Positions 11,459 to 22,975 of a DNA stretch of 64,000 nucleotides are shown here, one piece after another. Both the position numbers and the translations under genes were made by a program. The DNA lies in assembly GCA_038373885.1 (NCBI GenBank), contig JAWZYV010016601.1, forward strand, positions 62,001 to 126,000, given 5' to 3'. Origin of the DNA: Cheiracanthium punctorium (taxonomy: Eukaryota > Arthropoda > Arachnida > Araneae > Cheiracanthiidae). The notes beneath the pieces are model-generated. The model was not told the DNA's origin. It saw only the letters and a list, made by a program, of their open reading frames with translations, and ran no database searches. Each line of letters begins with the position of its first letter. Within the stretch, counting starts at the first letter, position 1.

Positions 11459-11743
11459 ATGTATTTTAATAAAAAAATTGAATCGACTCGTCAGGAATGG
11501 CGAAATGTTGGACAAGAAGTTAATGATGAATTATTCCTGATTGACGCTGAATGTAATGTGAATGATATTGAATCGAAGCCTATTAATGCGCACGATTATA
11601 ATTATTTTCATAATGAATTTGAAAATAGGATCGATGAAAATATTTTTGAAGATTCAAATATGTGTGATCCCACAAGCAGTTCTTGTAATAGCTCCATTTC
11701 AGAAATTACTGATGAAACAGATACTTCTGTTCCTTTATGGTAG
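11459..11743 (+). CDS. Conserved acidic hypothetical protein in module u
   Basis: 94 residues, rich in Asp, Glu, Asn and Ser, with no recognised domain. The frame is preserved in both u copies with only a few amino-acid differences over about 85 residues, and both stop at the same codon. This hints at past selection or recent duplication. The sequence TACGAGGTAATG just upstream looks like a splice donor, so this may be part of a spliced transposon gene. Function unknown. Confidence 0.45.
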   Translation: MYFNKKIESTRQEWRNVGQEVNDELFLIDAECNVNDIESKPINAHDYNYFHNEFENRIDENIFEDSNMCDPTSSSCNSSISEITDETDTSVPLW

Positions 11744-12107
11744 TAACTTATCCATAGCATAAAAATAAACTGTGGATATGAGATAAATATCCACAGAATG
11801 TCTTTTTATGGACATTTTCTAGTTGTCTATAACATGTCCATATGGACAAGTTATGGATGTCCATAACATGTCCATATGGATGTACATAACATGTCCATAT
11901 AGGTAAGTTCTGGATGTCAATAACATGTCCATATGGATGTCTATATTTTGTCCAGAGGATATCATTATGGACGCCGCATTGTGCCATATGGACAAGTTTG
12001 GGGCGTATTATGGACAAGATATAGACAAATTTGGGGTTGTCAGTTATGTCCCGAACTTGTCCATGATATCATATGGACATGTTCTGGACAAGTTTGTGCT
12101 GTCTGGG

Positions 12108-13054
12108 TTTGTACGATCCGCTTGAAATTTTCCATAAATATGCATAGAAATATAGAAAATAGTATGCGCTATTTTAAAAATCTGAAAATCCACCCGTTCC
12201 CTCATTTTTAAGCGATTTTTCGCTCTTTTCAGATCCATTTTATTTCCGAGAGTAAAAAAAGTTAATCATTTGCGTGACAAACTAGCTGTTGCAAGTGAGT
12301 ATGACATCATATTGATGTCACAATTATCCGGATTTTTCCTGATTTATGAGTTTAATTTTTTTTCATAAATAAAGTTATTTCTTCGGGATTGCGAAGGTAT
12401 ATTAAAGTAGTGGACACTCTCCATAGCTGCTTGCTTAGGTCTTTGGTACCCAAACTAAGTTTCAATAATGTAAACATTGGAAATTTGGTAAAGTGCAGCG
12501 ATCCTAACGGTAAAGGAATAAAACATTTCCCGCCCTGACTCTTAACCTGTTTTATGTTTTTAATTTTGCAACCTGGCATGTGAACGAGATTATAAACACC
12601 AGCACTCAATTTTAATATTTTGTTTCACATTTGCTAACGTGGCTGCCTTAGCAACAAATGAATAAAAAAAGGGGGGGGGGAGGTTATATCTTGAGATTAT
12701 TAAAATACATGGAGTTCATATTTGTCAACGAAAAGTTTTCGTCTGCTACGGTGTATATTTACATTAGAAAATAACTTTGAATTGATTACTGAGTTTTTTT
12801 GTGTAAAATGAATTTTAATTTTTAATATGAGTTTAACGGTAACTTGAAACTGTGTTAAAATTTATCGATGCATGAAATAAACGTATATACTGTTTGAGTG
12901 TGATCGCCATTATAAATTAACACTTTTTAACGCTTTCTAACAAGGTTGAAAAGTGTTTATGATTTCAGTTTGTCTGTCTGTCCGTCCGTCCGTGCTTTAG
13001 CTGTCGTAAATATACATCGATTTCTATGACATTTATGTATGTTATTGTTGTTTC
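12108..13054. other. Gene-free interval
   Basis: No gene is seen. It contains a G run near 12669 and a TGTC/CGTC short tandem stretch at about 12970-12995. That stretch is followed by a sequence similar to 9485-9540, so the R2 neighbourhood has a second associated piece in swapped order. Confidence 0.5.
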
Positions 13055-13385
13055 TTTCTATTCTAAAAAAAAGTAAAGGCCGCTGGCGCTGTCAAAGCTT
13101 GTTGGCCTATCTCCTCCTAAACCGTGGGGATTTGAGTTTCGACTAAGGAGCCCACAGATTCGAAAAATTCCGAGGAACCTGCTAAGCTGAATTAAATTTC
13201 GAAAATCGATTTATTTTAGAAGATATTAATAAAAAACTGAAAAAATAAACATAATGGTTGCCAGATTTGGCATAAAATCATTCATTCCTTTGCAACAAAG
13301 CGTTTCCAAGTATGTAGTATCACGTGAAATTGTCGAACATGAAGTAGAAATAATACACCCATTTTACGCCAAAATTAAAACTATA
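13055..13385 (+). repeat. Interspersed repeat R2, copy 2
   Basis: Direct copy of 9170-9485 with scattered substitutions and a short insertion after GGCCGCTG. It ends at ACGCCAAAATTAAAAC. Non-coding. Confidence 0.8.
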
Positions 13386-13408
13386 TGAAATAAGTAACTC
13401 AAAATGCA

Positions 13409-15338
13409 GAGGCGTAGCTAGGGTTACCAGCGCCCGGGGACAACTGAAGATTTTGCGACCCCCCCCCCCTCCACCTCCCCCTAAAAAGGGAAAGGGCAAA
13501 CCCACAAAAGTTCTTCAGAAAACTGTAATATCTGAAAATTAAAAAATTTTTAAATAAAAAAAAGTGATTAAAAAATACAATTATTTAAAATACGTTAAAT
13601 CCACCACCCCCTTCCTTTCTTGATTGCATTTTGGCTTGTTTGCCGATTACAGCTACTTTCTTTTAACATCAAAACCTTCTGTACCATTTGTCCATAGAAC
13701 GCCATACCATTTACCCATAGCCCATTATCAACGTTATTCGTTATGTGAAAAAGGTGATAGAAATAATCTGAGGACAAGTTTTAAGAATAAAACATTTTAA
13801 TTCATTAACTGACAATTTTCTATTTTTTTAAAAAAATTCCCTTTTAACTCTCCACATTCAGGCGGGCTTAGTCCCCACCATTGGGGGTGGGCATATGTCA
13901 GTGATACAAAAATGTTTTATCCTTCTTCAGCAGTCGAATTAACTATATTTAATATTTATGTCAGGTCAAAACTAATTTATACTTGCTTTACCATGTATCT
14001 CGTCTAGTGATTTGCACTTCGATAGATTATGCACACCAGCTAATAATGAATGTACGTATGATGGCATTTATTTTCTACAATTCGAATATTTTACTGACCC
14101 GATTACCAAACGGATCAAAATGAATTTTTTTCGGGCCTTTTTTTTTCTGGCATTTGAAATATAAGACATTTTGAATTCTTTTCCAGTTACTGATATCAAC
14201 TTTTTTTTTTTTTTTTCCGAGAAGATGCTCAAAACTTGTATTATTTCTTGCATTATTACTTGTAAAAATATAATTAAAAGAACAACCTTAAGCACTGAAA
14301 AATTTTAAACACGCATTTTTATTTCAAAAAATCATAATTAGCATTCAGCAATATAGAAAACTGCAAAAGTACAATATTTCTTACCTTAACTTGAAGGTTC
14401 TCTTGGGAAGGAGAACCAGAAACGCAGACTTTAAAGCAGTTTCTATTTAAATATGCAGCTTTTTAAAAAGACGAGTACATCAGATTATTACTATATAAGG
14501 AATGAAAGACTAAGTAGAATCATATGAGAAAAAAATATCTCACGTTGACATTCATTTCTCTTCAAATGTCCCCGAATTACGAGAGAGCATCCAGACAGTG
14601 GCGGCTCGTGGGTTATTTAAATGGAGGTTCACAAAACAAATGTCGAAAATTAAATAGGCAGATACAACGCACCTTACAAATTAAAATATATTTGCGTTTC
14701 CAGCAGTTAAAGGAAAACAATGCACGCAACTGAAAGAAAACAAGTAATATTTTGTCTTACATTTCGTCACCAAGATAAGTGTTAGCAAAGGTACAAGTCT
14801 TGATTCATTTTATTTCAATTTTTTGTCAAAGGATAGTATTGAAAATTGTCCCTGCTTTAGCTCCGAAACACTTCTTTTGCTCCCATCTTAATTATTTACA
14901 CTAGTTTCTAAAAAAAAATATTTTAGTGGAAAAAGGATAGAAATGAAGAAAATAATAAGAAAATGAAATAAAAATGGATTAACTAACCGAACGTAACAAA
15001 CCAACGGAAAATCCGGAAGAGATAACCGCAAAAAATGTCCCTTGTGCACACCGAAAATGTGCGAACGGAATGATATCAGAAAAGCCGTACTGCTTCTCAA
15101 TTCTTTCCGCTTCTGTTCTCAGAGAGCGGATCAGAAGGGAATTTTTCCGTTCGCACGAGCTATCGATTAAAGGCTGTACTGTAGAACCTACACTACAGTG
15201 CGTTAGCCATAATAAGAGTATTTTAATAATAGTGGGGGAAGAGAGTAAAACTGACGTTTTAAATTCACAAAAATCTAGAAGTGTACTTAATATTTTAAAA
15301 AAATAATAATTTGTCAATGTGTTTATTTTATATTAGCT
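13409..15338 (+). repeat. Long interspersed repeat R1, copy 1
   Basis: About 1.93 kb beginning CAGAGGCGTAGCTAGG, a hAT-like end. It is repeated in the opposite orientation at 41695-44273. It holds no convincing gene; the 112-residue open frame at 14979-15317 (-) is only partly kept in the other copy. A sequence resembling an exon end followed by GTAAGAAAT on the - strand (about 14380-14440) is conserved in both copies, so a non-coding or captured transcript is possible. Confidence 0.7.
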
Positions 15339-15956
15339 GAAGTACCCGCCGTTGACGGGTTAGTATTAAAAAAAAAATGAATGCAAATTTCCAAAAAGCA
15401 AGAACTTTCGTTAGCATTGTAGGAGTACACAGAATGGATGGGAAAGGTGGGATGGTGGGAAGGTGGGAAGTGGGGAAGGTGGGAAGTGTTAGAAATTCCA
15501 AATATATATCCATGAACATAACATTCATTTAAAAAAAACCTGAGTTGTACGAATAAATAACTTTAAACATCGTCAGTCTCACTATCTATTTGCCCTCCCC
15601 CCCCACTTTATTTTGACGGGAATTTTTTCCGCACACTAATTTACTTGGAGAAATTGATTTGTCTAGTGTTAACTCAAATTTGTTCATTTTGAATCAAGAA
15701 AATTCGTAAAAGTTGTGTATTATCGTACAAAACCTACAGATTAGCTCATCCAAGGTGGAGGAAGGGCTGGGATAAACCTCTCGCAAATATAACACGTGGG
15801 ACCTTTTAGTTTTGTTTACATCTAATTAGCATTAGTAATACCATTAATTAGCACTAAACATAAATTGTAATATAATTAGCACTATTTATTTTCTCATTCA
15901 ATTTAGCTCTATTACTTTAATGTGTGGGTGAACATATATATATATATATATATATA
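15339..15956. other. Gene-free interval ending in a TA microsatellite
   Basis: No gene is seen. GGGAAGGTGGGA short tandem repeats lie at about 15436-15490. A (TA)n run at about 15934-15956 is the left part of the insertion site of the 12.3-kb LTR element. Confidence 0.6.
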
Positions 15957-16717
15957 TGAGACGTCAGATATTTCAAGTAAAGTTTCAGAGTTTAGGCAGG
16001 TAATATGGTTTATTGAACATTACATTTAACCCATTCGAGCCTGGATATTTTTGCGACTTTCTTCGATTTTTGCTAACACCAGCAGTAATTGATAAATTTC
16101 TGATGTCAACTTTTTGAAGAAGGGATGATTTCATTTAAAATCATTATGTATAAAAATTGAAATGTCAACATCCTACTTGGCCATATTAAAATATTTTGTT
16201 GAATTGAGGTTCAATACTCGCGATAAAGGCTAGGAAAAATAAATAACGTTTTCGACTGATAGCGAAAATGCCGTCCCACAAAAGGGACGCTAGGCATAAA
16301 TGGGTTAAGTTACAATTTAGAATGAGAAGAGAGGAGGGGAGACGTGTACAAGAATCAGCGTGGACTCATTAAGCAGTTCCAGTGGCAGAAGTCCCTCGAT
16401 TTTTGATGTGCGGGAGTATTTACGCTTACCACACCACGTGGTCTGCGAAGACACAACTCCGCCTCTCTGTTATCTCTGATCGAGCCACACACATTTACCA
16501 ACATGACCCGCATCCGGGGCTACAAGGGCGTGGGGACACGTGTAAATCTAAAGAACTCAGAATCGACGGCCTGATGTTTGACAAATAACAAAATAAATAA
16601 AACATAGCTCCAGAGCGCGCGTGGCAAGTATGACAGGAAAGTAAAACTTACAGTGAAAGTACCCGCTTGAAAAATACCCAAACTAGTAAAACCCAAATTA
16701 CCTTTTTATACATTACA
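15957..16717 (-). repeat. 3' LTR of the 12.3-kb element
   Basis: Without its 279 bp of MITE plus duplicated TTAA, this copy is 482 bp, the same length as 27750-28231, and it aligns closely throughout. The 68-residue open frame seen in both LTRs (16382-16588 and 27896-28102) lies on the antisense strand and is not considered a gene. Confidence 0.9.
16030..16304. mobile_element. piggyBac-like MITE in the LTR, TTAA target
   Basis: 275 bp with ends CCCATTCGAGCCTGG and, inverted, CCCATTTATGCCTAG, flanked by TTAA at 16026-16029 and 16305-16308. The other LTR has the uninterrupted site ACATTTAAGTTAC, which directly proves the insertion and the TTAA duplication. Non-coding. Confidence 0.92.
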
Positions 16718-16732
16718 ATATCCCCCCCGGCA
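16718..16732 (-). other. Polypurine tract of the 12.3-kb element
   Basis: On the - strand GCCGGGGGGGATAT immediately precedes the 3' LTR start TGTAATG. This fixes the orientation of the element. Confidence 0.75.
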
Positions 16733-18794
16733 AAAGAAGTCTGACGAGCAATATCATTGAGGTGGCCAGTCTCTCACTTGCGAGTCAGACGTCCTTGCAA
16801 CCTAATCTTAAAACTGCGAACTAATCTAATTTTCAAGTTTAGACACCTTAAATTTTTCTGGCTAGAATTCTGGAGTTATGTTGTACAACACTTGAGAGGC
16901 AGGATGCAGTTTCTAAAATTTGACAAAACATAATGATGAAATAGTACGAAAATCTTACAATAAAAATAAAACAATGAGTGCGCACAATTTTTTTCAAATT
17001 ATCACAAGTAATATTTACAACCTAGGTGGGATACAATAATACTGTACAACAATATAGTAATATAATTAAACAAAATAGAATAAACATGGCTGACATTCAT
17101 TTTCTTTGGCAAATACTTATGGCTTTGGCTTGCATAGCATAAAGTGAATGGAATGAAAATAACTTGGCGAAATAGTTGGCAAAATGCAGTTGGCAAAATG
17201 GAGTAAATTTATTTAATGAAAAGGCAATGTAAAAAAAATGTAAAAATGTGCGTAGTGTGTAGAAAATTTCGAAAACCATAGCTGTGAAACAGCAGTACCG
17301 TCACACAGGTATGGGGTATAGTAAATACCACTTGTAGGCATTTTAAGTTTGCCCAAACTTTAAACTCTCCATAGTATGACAACAAAAATGGGTTCAAATG
17401 ATCCCTAAAAAGGAAGACAATTGTCAACTACGAAAGAGAAAACTTGGCCATTGCCTCATAGCTTCCAAAAAAGGGGAAGAAATGACTCAATAGACAGTTG
17501 GGAAAAACTACAAGCGGATGGCGATAGAAACATTGCTTATACTATCGGACTTGGTCGAATTTTCAGACTACTGCAAATAGGGGAAATTCCTTCTCGTTTC
17601 CCTACAGCGTGGTTACTCGTTTCTTTGGAGTAGAGATAGTTTTGGAAAGTGCTCGCTCTTCTGGCAGCCTGTTTTTTAATTATTTCCTCCCTATTATTAT
17701 TGCTAGCACAACTTAGTTCCGATCTTAGTTTTATCTGGAGTAAATATAGTTATTTTTACGCAATGGATTTCCATTGTATTGCATCTATTTATGGATAGTG
17801 CTTGCTTTAAAAATTATTTTAGAACATTTATTTTTATTTTTTTATTTTTTTTTTCGTTTAAGATAAGCAGAAAATGGTAATTTCGTTTACAACTTTGAAA
17901 ATTTCGACATAAGTTTTCATCACATTCTGAATAATTAATTTTATTAATTATTTAGAATGTATATTATTAAGATTGTATATGCATTTTACGATTTCTTTTG
18001 CCTTCCTACCGAGAAATAGAAATTATTTAAACACAATTTGCATGTTTTCATGAGTAATTTTAGTATAAAATAAGGTAATTATATGTATATATGTATGTAT
18101 GTATACAAAATTTATTGCTAAAAAAATAATATATAAACAATTCTTGCTAATAAAGCTTTTTTTAAAAAATTACACTAAGAGATTATTTTTCACGAACGCA
18201 TTATTATTATTATTTGGAAACAGCTTGACAGAAATATGCATTAATTAAAAAAAGAATAATTATGCAAAGTTCAACTTAGAAAGAAGGGCAGCTACCCTAG
18301 GCGCAAACGTATAGGGTTCAGTACACAGGTTTTTTTTAGGTGAAATATGATCCTTTATAGCCTAATTTTTACACAGTTTTCATGGAACTACATTTAATGG
18401 AAATTTGTAACACATCTAATTATACCAGAATTTATCACAGCCTACATAAGTAAATATATTTACTTTTGAAAAATTGTAGAATACATATTTTACAATTTCT
18501 TCTCAGTTTCAGCAGAAAATTCGAAATCATTTAAACACGATTAGCTTTCTCTTGTACCTTTAATATGAATTAGCAGTAAGATTTTACAGAAATTAAAATA
18601 ATTCTTTCATTTTTAATAAGGAATTTTTTAAAAATTCGCATAAGGAAAAGGTTATTTCACAAGAACATTATATTTTTGATAAGACTTGACAAAAATTTGC
18701 ATTAAAAAATGTAATTGCAACAAAGTCGGGCGTAAAAAGAGGGGCAATTGCTCCACACGCCAAAATAGAAGGTTCAGTAATTAGATCACATTAA
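16733..18794. other. Gene-free 3' internal region of the 12.3-kb element
   Basis: AT-rich with no supportable coding frame on either strand and no env-like frame. About 17480-17600 resembles 20430-20560 in inverted orientation (shared ACAAGCGGATGGCGATAGAA), so a repeat lies within this part. Confidence 0.5.
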
Positions 18795-19317
18795 CCCTCT
18801 CGTCACCTTGAACCTCATATAAGGCTCCTACTTCAAATAGCAATATTTAGAGAGAAAAAATTGAATGTAGTATTTTTTTCTTTCAGTGATATCAATAGCA
18901 TTCATTCAAATAGGAAGTATAGGAGGCTCTTCACTAGATGCATCAATCGTGCCTAGATTGCAGTACTAGTCCATTTAGCTCATTTTTTTACAGTTTCCGC
19001 TTCATTGTTTTAGGAGAAAAATTCAGAAAATAAGGACGCTGCTTTTTGACCCTTTTTTTTTTGTTTTGTTTTGTTTGTTTTTAAGGTAAGTATAGTTTTT
19101 TTTTTCTTATTCCTCAACCTTTACCTAATAGGTGCATCTTTTAAATTAATTTGAGTGTAACAAAATGCTTCGAAAATGCAGAAATGAATATTAGAAAAAT
19201 CTAATATGAATCGACATTAGAAAAAATATTGTTGCATGATTTATAATAGTATTTCAGATGCATTAAATGCTAGACAGATTTTTTTCTCCGATTTTTCATA
19301 ATTCGGTGACGAGAGGG
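18795..19317. mobile_element. piggyBac-like MITE, TTAA target
   Basis: 523 bp with perfect 13-bp inverted ends CCCTCTCGTCACC and GGTGACGAGAGGG, flanked by TTAA at 18791-18794 and 19318-19321. It contains no transposase frame. Confidence 0.88.
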
Positions 19318-19357
19318 TTAAAATATTTATTACCAGGGTTGAAAAAAACGTATTGTT

Positions 19358-19362
<5 letters not shown>

Positions 19363-19407
<45 letters not shown>
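19363..19407. repeat. 45-base poly-A run
   Basis: An uninterrupted run of 45 A residues. It may be a retroposon tail or expanded microsatellite; length in the assembly may be unreliable. Confidence 0.8.
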
Positions 19408-19412
<5 letters not shown>

Positions 19413-19847
19413 GTTTTTTTTGTAGTTGTTGTTTAAAGCAGTTTTTGTTTTGTTTAAACCAGGTTTTTAAAAAATCCTTTTATAATTACATGCATACAAA
19501 TATATAAATAAAATTACTTATAAAATGTTCAAGTAACAATTAATATTCCTTCTGAAAGTAGTTAAAACTAAGTAAATGAACAATTCTTGCTACTTATGTG
19601 GACATTGAAGTAATTAAATTTTAATAATCGATTTAGAGAAACTATTTTTTAAATTTAGTATATAATATAATACAATAGTAGTTGTTTACTACATAATACT
19701 TGGACTATTACTCTTAGATTCATCAGTAATAATGGCGGTAAGTTGTTCAAACTGGACACCTTTGTGCACGCCGTGCTATTCACTGGAAATTTCTCTTTTA
19801 TTCATACTTTCATAGATTTTTAAAAAATGATTCTTAATCTCGGATGA

Positions 19848-20070
19848 GTCCCAACACGGCCGAGTGGTTAAGGCACTGAAAATGGTAGACGGTTGAAGTG
19901 TGAAGGTTTCGGGTTTAGGCCCGTCACACAGCTGTCTGGAGTTTTGGTCGGTTTTCTCCAGATATAACCTGAATAGGTTAGAACCTCTTAGAAAGTCCTT
20001 TGCCCGAGGCCTCCCCCCATCCTAGTCAGATACCCCTCGAGCAGGTTTGCTTTAATACAAACAATACATT
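19848..20070 (+). mobile_element. tRNA-derived SINE (Ser/Leu-like head)
   Basis: The head has an A box in GGCCGAGTGGTTAAGGC and a degenerate B box near 19905. The tail ends AATACAAACAATAC. It is flanked by the 8-bp duplication TCGGATGA (19840-19847 and 20071-20078). Its 3' half (TTAGAACCTCTTAGAAAG onward) matches that of the SINE at 32077-32318. Confidence 0.85.
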
Positions 20071-20327
20071 TCGGATGAAATAAGCATTTTTTCCCTTTCA
20101 TCATCTTAAATTTTTAGCACTTGATCCAACTATAAAATAATATCACTCGGGTTCGCTCTTTCTTGGATTAGAAAAGCGGCTATCGCTTGGGCTCAGAAAA
20201 ATTATCCAGAAATCATCTGTAATGTCTATACATTTAATAAATATAATAAATGAGTACAAAATAATAAATAAGTACAAAAGCATGAAAAAATCAACTCCCC
20301 TTAAAATGCGCACCATAAAACCCAAGG

Positions 20328-20684
20328 TCAACTAGGCCGCCAAACCACCACCACTAGATAAGGGGAAAAGCGTAGACCGCCAAACCTGTAACACTGGTGG
20401 AATGTTTCTTTGGAAAGCAAAAATGATATTCTAAAAGGCTGTATTCCCTTTTCCCCTCCCTTCGCGTAGAAATTCCCCGTCCAATTTTCTCTAAGTCCGA
20501 TTGCATTAAGAAGTGTTTCTATCGCCATCCGCTTGTGGAAAAACTGGGGGATTATTGAGAGGAAGTCCCAGCCTAGTCTACGTCTAGCTTCATTTATTGT
20601 TTGCATAATATCTATAAAATATACAAAGAAAAAAGGTGCAGTTTTACTTACACCGCACACACTCGGACTTGGGGACTTCTTCAA
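20328..20684 (-). CDS. Hypothetical open frame inside the LTR element
   Basis: 118 residues with no recognised domain. A GT-containing donor-like sequence (GTGTAAGT) and a TTTTATAG acceptor-like sequence occur near its start, so it could be captured host sequence. Part of it (around 20430-20560) is repeated inverted at 17480-17600, which weakens the case for a real protein. Confidence 0.25.
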   Translation of the reverse strand: MKKSPSPSVCGVSKTAPFFFVYFIDIMQTINEARRRLGWDFLSIIPQFFHKRMAIETLLNAIGLRENWTGNFYAKGGEKGIQPFRISFLLSKETFHQCYRFGGLRFSPYLVVVVWRPS

Positions 20685-20865
20685 TGACTAAGAGAAGCGG
20701 GTGACAGAGAAAGGTTGGTAGAAGCATAAAAGAAAAAAGGATAGACGATAGACTTTATGTCGAGTATTCAGGGTTCCAAACTCAACACTTAGAAATTTTG
20801 AATACATTTTTTTTTCTTTTTCTATTTTTCTATTTTTTTTAAGGATCAATTATTGTTAATTAAAT

Positions 20866-21651
20866 TTAATCACCTTCGTGGGCTAGCTTTAATTTGTCAG
20901 GAGGGTAATAAGGTCTTAATTTAGAAGAGTGAACTATTTCCGTAGGTTTCTTAGTATGGTAATTAGGTTTATCAATTTCAAATGTATCTGAAGAACATTT
21001 GTTTACAATTTAATAAGGACCTGAAAAAGTAGGAGATAATTTACGTGTATTTGGGTAATTAAATTCTTCATAAATTACAAGATCTCCTGGTTCGAAATTA
21101 GCTTCTATGAATTTATTGTCATATCTAATTTTATTTTTATTATGAAATTCTATTGTCCTTTCTTTTGCTAATTTTCGAGCTTCATCAACAGGAGGATAGG
21201 TATTTTCCAAAATAGGTGAGTCATATGGCAATTTTCCAAACATTAAATACATAGGTGTAAACTTCGTTACTGAATGAGGTGTGTTATTATATTCACTAAT
21301 AACCTGCTCTAGTAACTTAGTCCAAGGAATTTTGGAAGGTGAAGAGTTAACTTTACATTTTAATCTAGTAACTATGGATTGATTTACCCTCTCTACTTTT
21401 CCATTTGTCTGTGGATGATGAGCTAAAGTTAATAGTTGTTTAGTATTGTAGTTCTTAAGGAATTTTTTAAAACGCGAAGCAGTAAAAGCTGCATTTCTAT
21501 CACTAAGTATCTTTTGAGGAACTTGAATATTGAATATTTGTTTTAGACAGTTTACATAGGTTTCAGTAGTGACACTTTTCGAAGGAAAGGCCCAAACATA
21601 TCTTGTAGCATGGTCAATTATTAGATGTAGATATTTTTTTGTTGAATTGTA
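20866..21651 (-). pseudogene. Integrase core and GPY/F-like C-terminus of the 12.3-kb element
   Basis: This is the second half of Pol. It shows the integrase core with LIIDHATRYVWAF, a QTNGKVERVNQS catalytic Glu region, and a C-terminal KLSPTFSGPY module. It was separated from the RT-RNase H frame by hAT-derived sequence, and a short part of the integrase between the zinc finger and the core is missing. An in-frame stop lies at 21010-21012, inside the GPY/F module; coding-like sequence continues to 20866. Not functional as it stands. Confidence 0.85.
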
Positions 21652-21922
21652 ATCAGGGCCGGACCTAACAGTTTTGCCGCCCCGGACAAAAATATAAAAT
21701 GCCGCCCCCCCCCAACACAGTTAAATTACTACTAAAAGAAATATTGTTCACATATACTGTTTTTATGCCTATAAAACTTGAATGGCTCTTTAAACATAAC
21801 ACTGCATAAGAAAAACCATATTTATTAAAAACTACACATTAAGCTAAAAACCAAAAGAAAGAGAGAAAAATCAAGAGTTTTTTTTTTTTTTTTTACTTCC
21901 GCAAAATTCCTGTCTTTTTCTC

Positions 21923-22174
21923 TTAAATCAATTTTTCAACTAATTCATGTTCGATAGCCAATGTAGTTAAATTATTTAACCTATCTGGAAGAGTTGTGGA
22001 ACATAAGAAATTTTTAGCTAACTTTAATTTTGAGAAACTCTTCTCTGCTCTTGCCACAGTTATCGGCAAAGAAAGCGAAATTCTCGAAGCAATAGCAAGA
22101 TGTGGTGTAAAATCTAGAGTTGAAATTAGCTTTAAAATTTCAACTGAGCTTTCCTTTTTGCCTAATAAGGCCAA
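21923..22174 (-). pseudogene. hAT transposase C-terminal dimerisation domain
   Basis: The 83-residue frame contains SLPITVARAEKSFSKLKLAK followed by LNNLTTLAIEHE. This is the conserved hAT dimerisation signature found in DUF4371/ZMYM-type transposases. It is cut off from the upstream part of the gene by a piggyBac-like MITE, and lacks the catalytic residues, so it is a relic. Confidence 0.85.
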
Positions 22175-22262
22175 CTGACACTTTCATTTACTGGATCAAG
22201 CGCATTTTTATTCCCTGATTCCCCATCGGTCAGCATTCCAATTCCAATTGTTTACTCTATAA

Positions 22263-22659
22263 CCCTTTGAGGCGCAACCCTTTCCCAATGCTGAAAAAAG
22301 GGCAGCCGTTGCCATCGCTCGACTTAACTACCAGCAAGATGGCAGACGATCGAAACGTTCATCGCGTCCCACAGATCTAGAGACCCTTTTTTGACGACAG
22401 CTGGCTGCCCTTTTTTCAGCATTGGGCAATCTATCCAGCTGTTCTCGCATTCTTCCATTTTTTAGCAGATGTCAGTGCTGTTAAAAATAATCGTGACAAT
22501 TTTTTTATGGGAAATGACTTGGTAAAAAGTAAAGGATTCTCATGGAGCTATGTCACCCCCAACTATTTTTATAGAAATCAAATCTATTCTTCGTGACTGG
22601 TAACAGTCAAAATGTCAGAGTTTGGTGTTCCCAGAGCGGGAACACTGCGCGTTAAAGGG
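22263..22659. mobile_element. piggyBac-like MITE with ATAA flanks
   Basis: 397 bp with ends CCCTTTGAGGCGCA and, inverted, CCCTTTAACGCGCAG, flanked by ATAA on both sides (22259-22262 and 22660-22663). The flanks are not the canonical TTAA but are identical to each other. It contains a second, palindromic MITE. Confidence 0.65.
22284..22426. mobile_element. Palindromic MITE nested in a MITE
   Basis: 143 bp with 24-bp perfect inverted ends, beginning CCCAATGCTGAAAAAAGGGC and ending in its complement at 22426. No target duplication was recognised. Non-coding. Confidence 0.75.
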
Positions 22660-22975
22660 ATAAACAGTGTTAACACTATTACAATTAGACTGTATTACAA
22701 TGTTTAATTAGCACTGAGTATCTTTTAACTCATATATGCCCTGCAAAAATTTAAAATAATTACATTGGGTACTTATTAAATTAAATCTGCACTCTAAGGT
22801 ATTAATCGCTTTGTTTACTGTAAAAAAAATAAAACTATCGGGAATTTTAATTTATGATCTTTCACCAGATCATCTGATGTTTCGCAATCAAAATTAATAA
22901 GCTATGTGGCTGAGTAAACTCAGTGTTAGCCAGAATACTATCTCGTCGGTCAGTTCTCTTGCATAACAGAATATT

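Larger units (their letters stand above)
9788..12107. mobile_element. Four-block inverted DNA-transposon structure (v-inverse, u-inverse, v, u)
   Basis: Two modules alternate. Module v (290 bp) is at 10948-11237 and, inverted, at 9788-10077. Module u (about 870 bp) is at 11238-12107 and, inverted, at 10078-10949. Each module ends GCTGTCTGGG (CCCAGACAGC when inverted). The copies of v are about 95% identical by eye. Both modules are packed with short motifs built on GTCCATATGGAC and ATGGACAT, like the subterminal transposase-binding repeats of TIR transposons. No target duplication could be found at any boundary, and no transposase is recognisable. See the findings for the circular-permutation reading. 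Confidence 0.8.

Noticed and set aside
11925..12211. Overlapping open frames in the GTCCATATGGAC array
   Set aside because: They appear in matching form in the inverted copy only because the DNA is repeated; the reading is a translated short repeat.
16382..16588. 68-residue frame conserved in two copies (also 27896-28102)
   Set aside because: The two copies are the LTRs of one element, so conservation reflects recent duplication; it is antisense to the element and has no domain.
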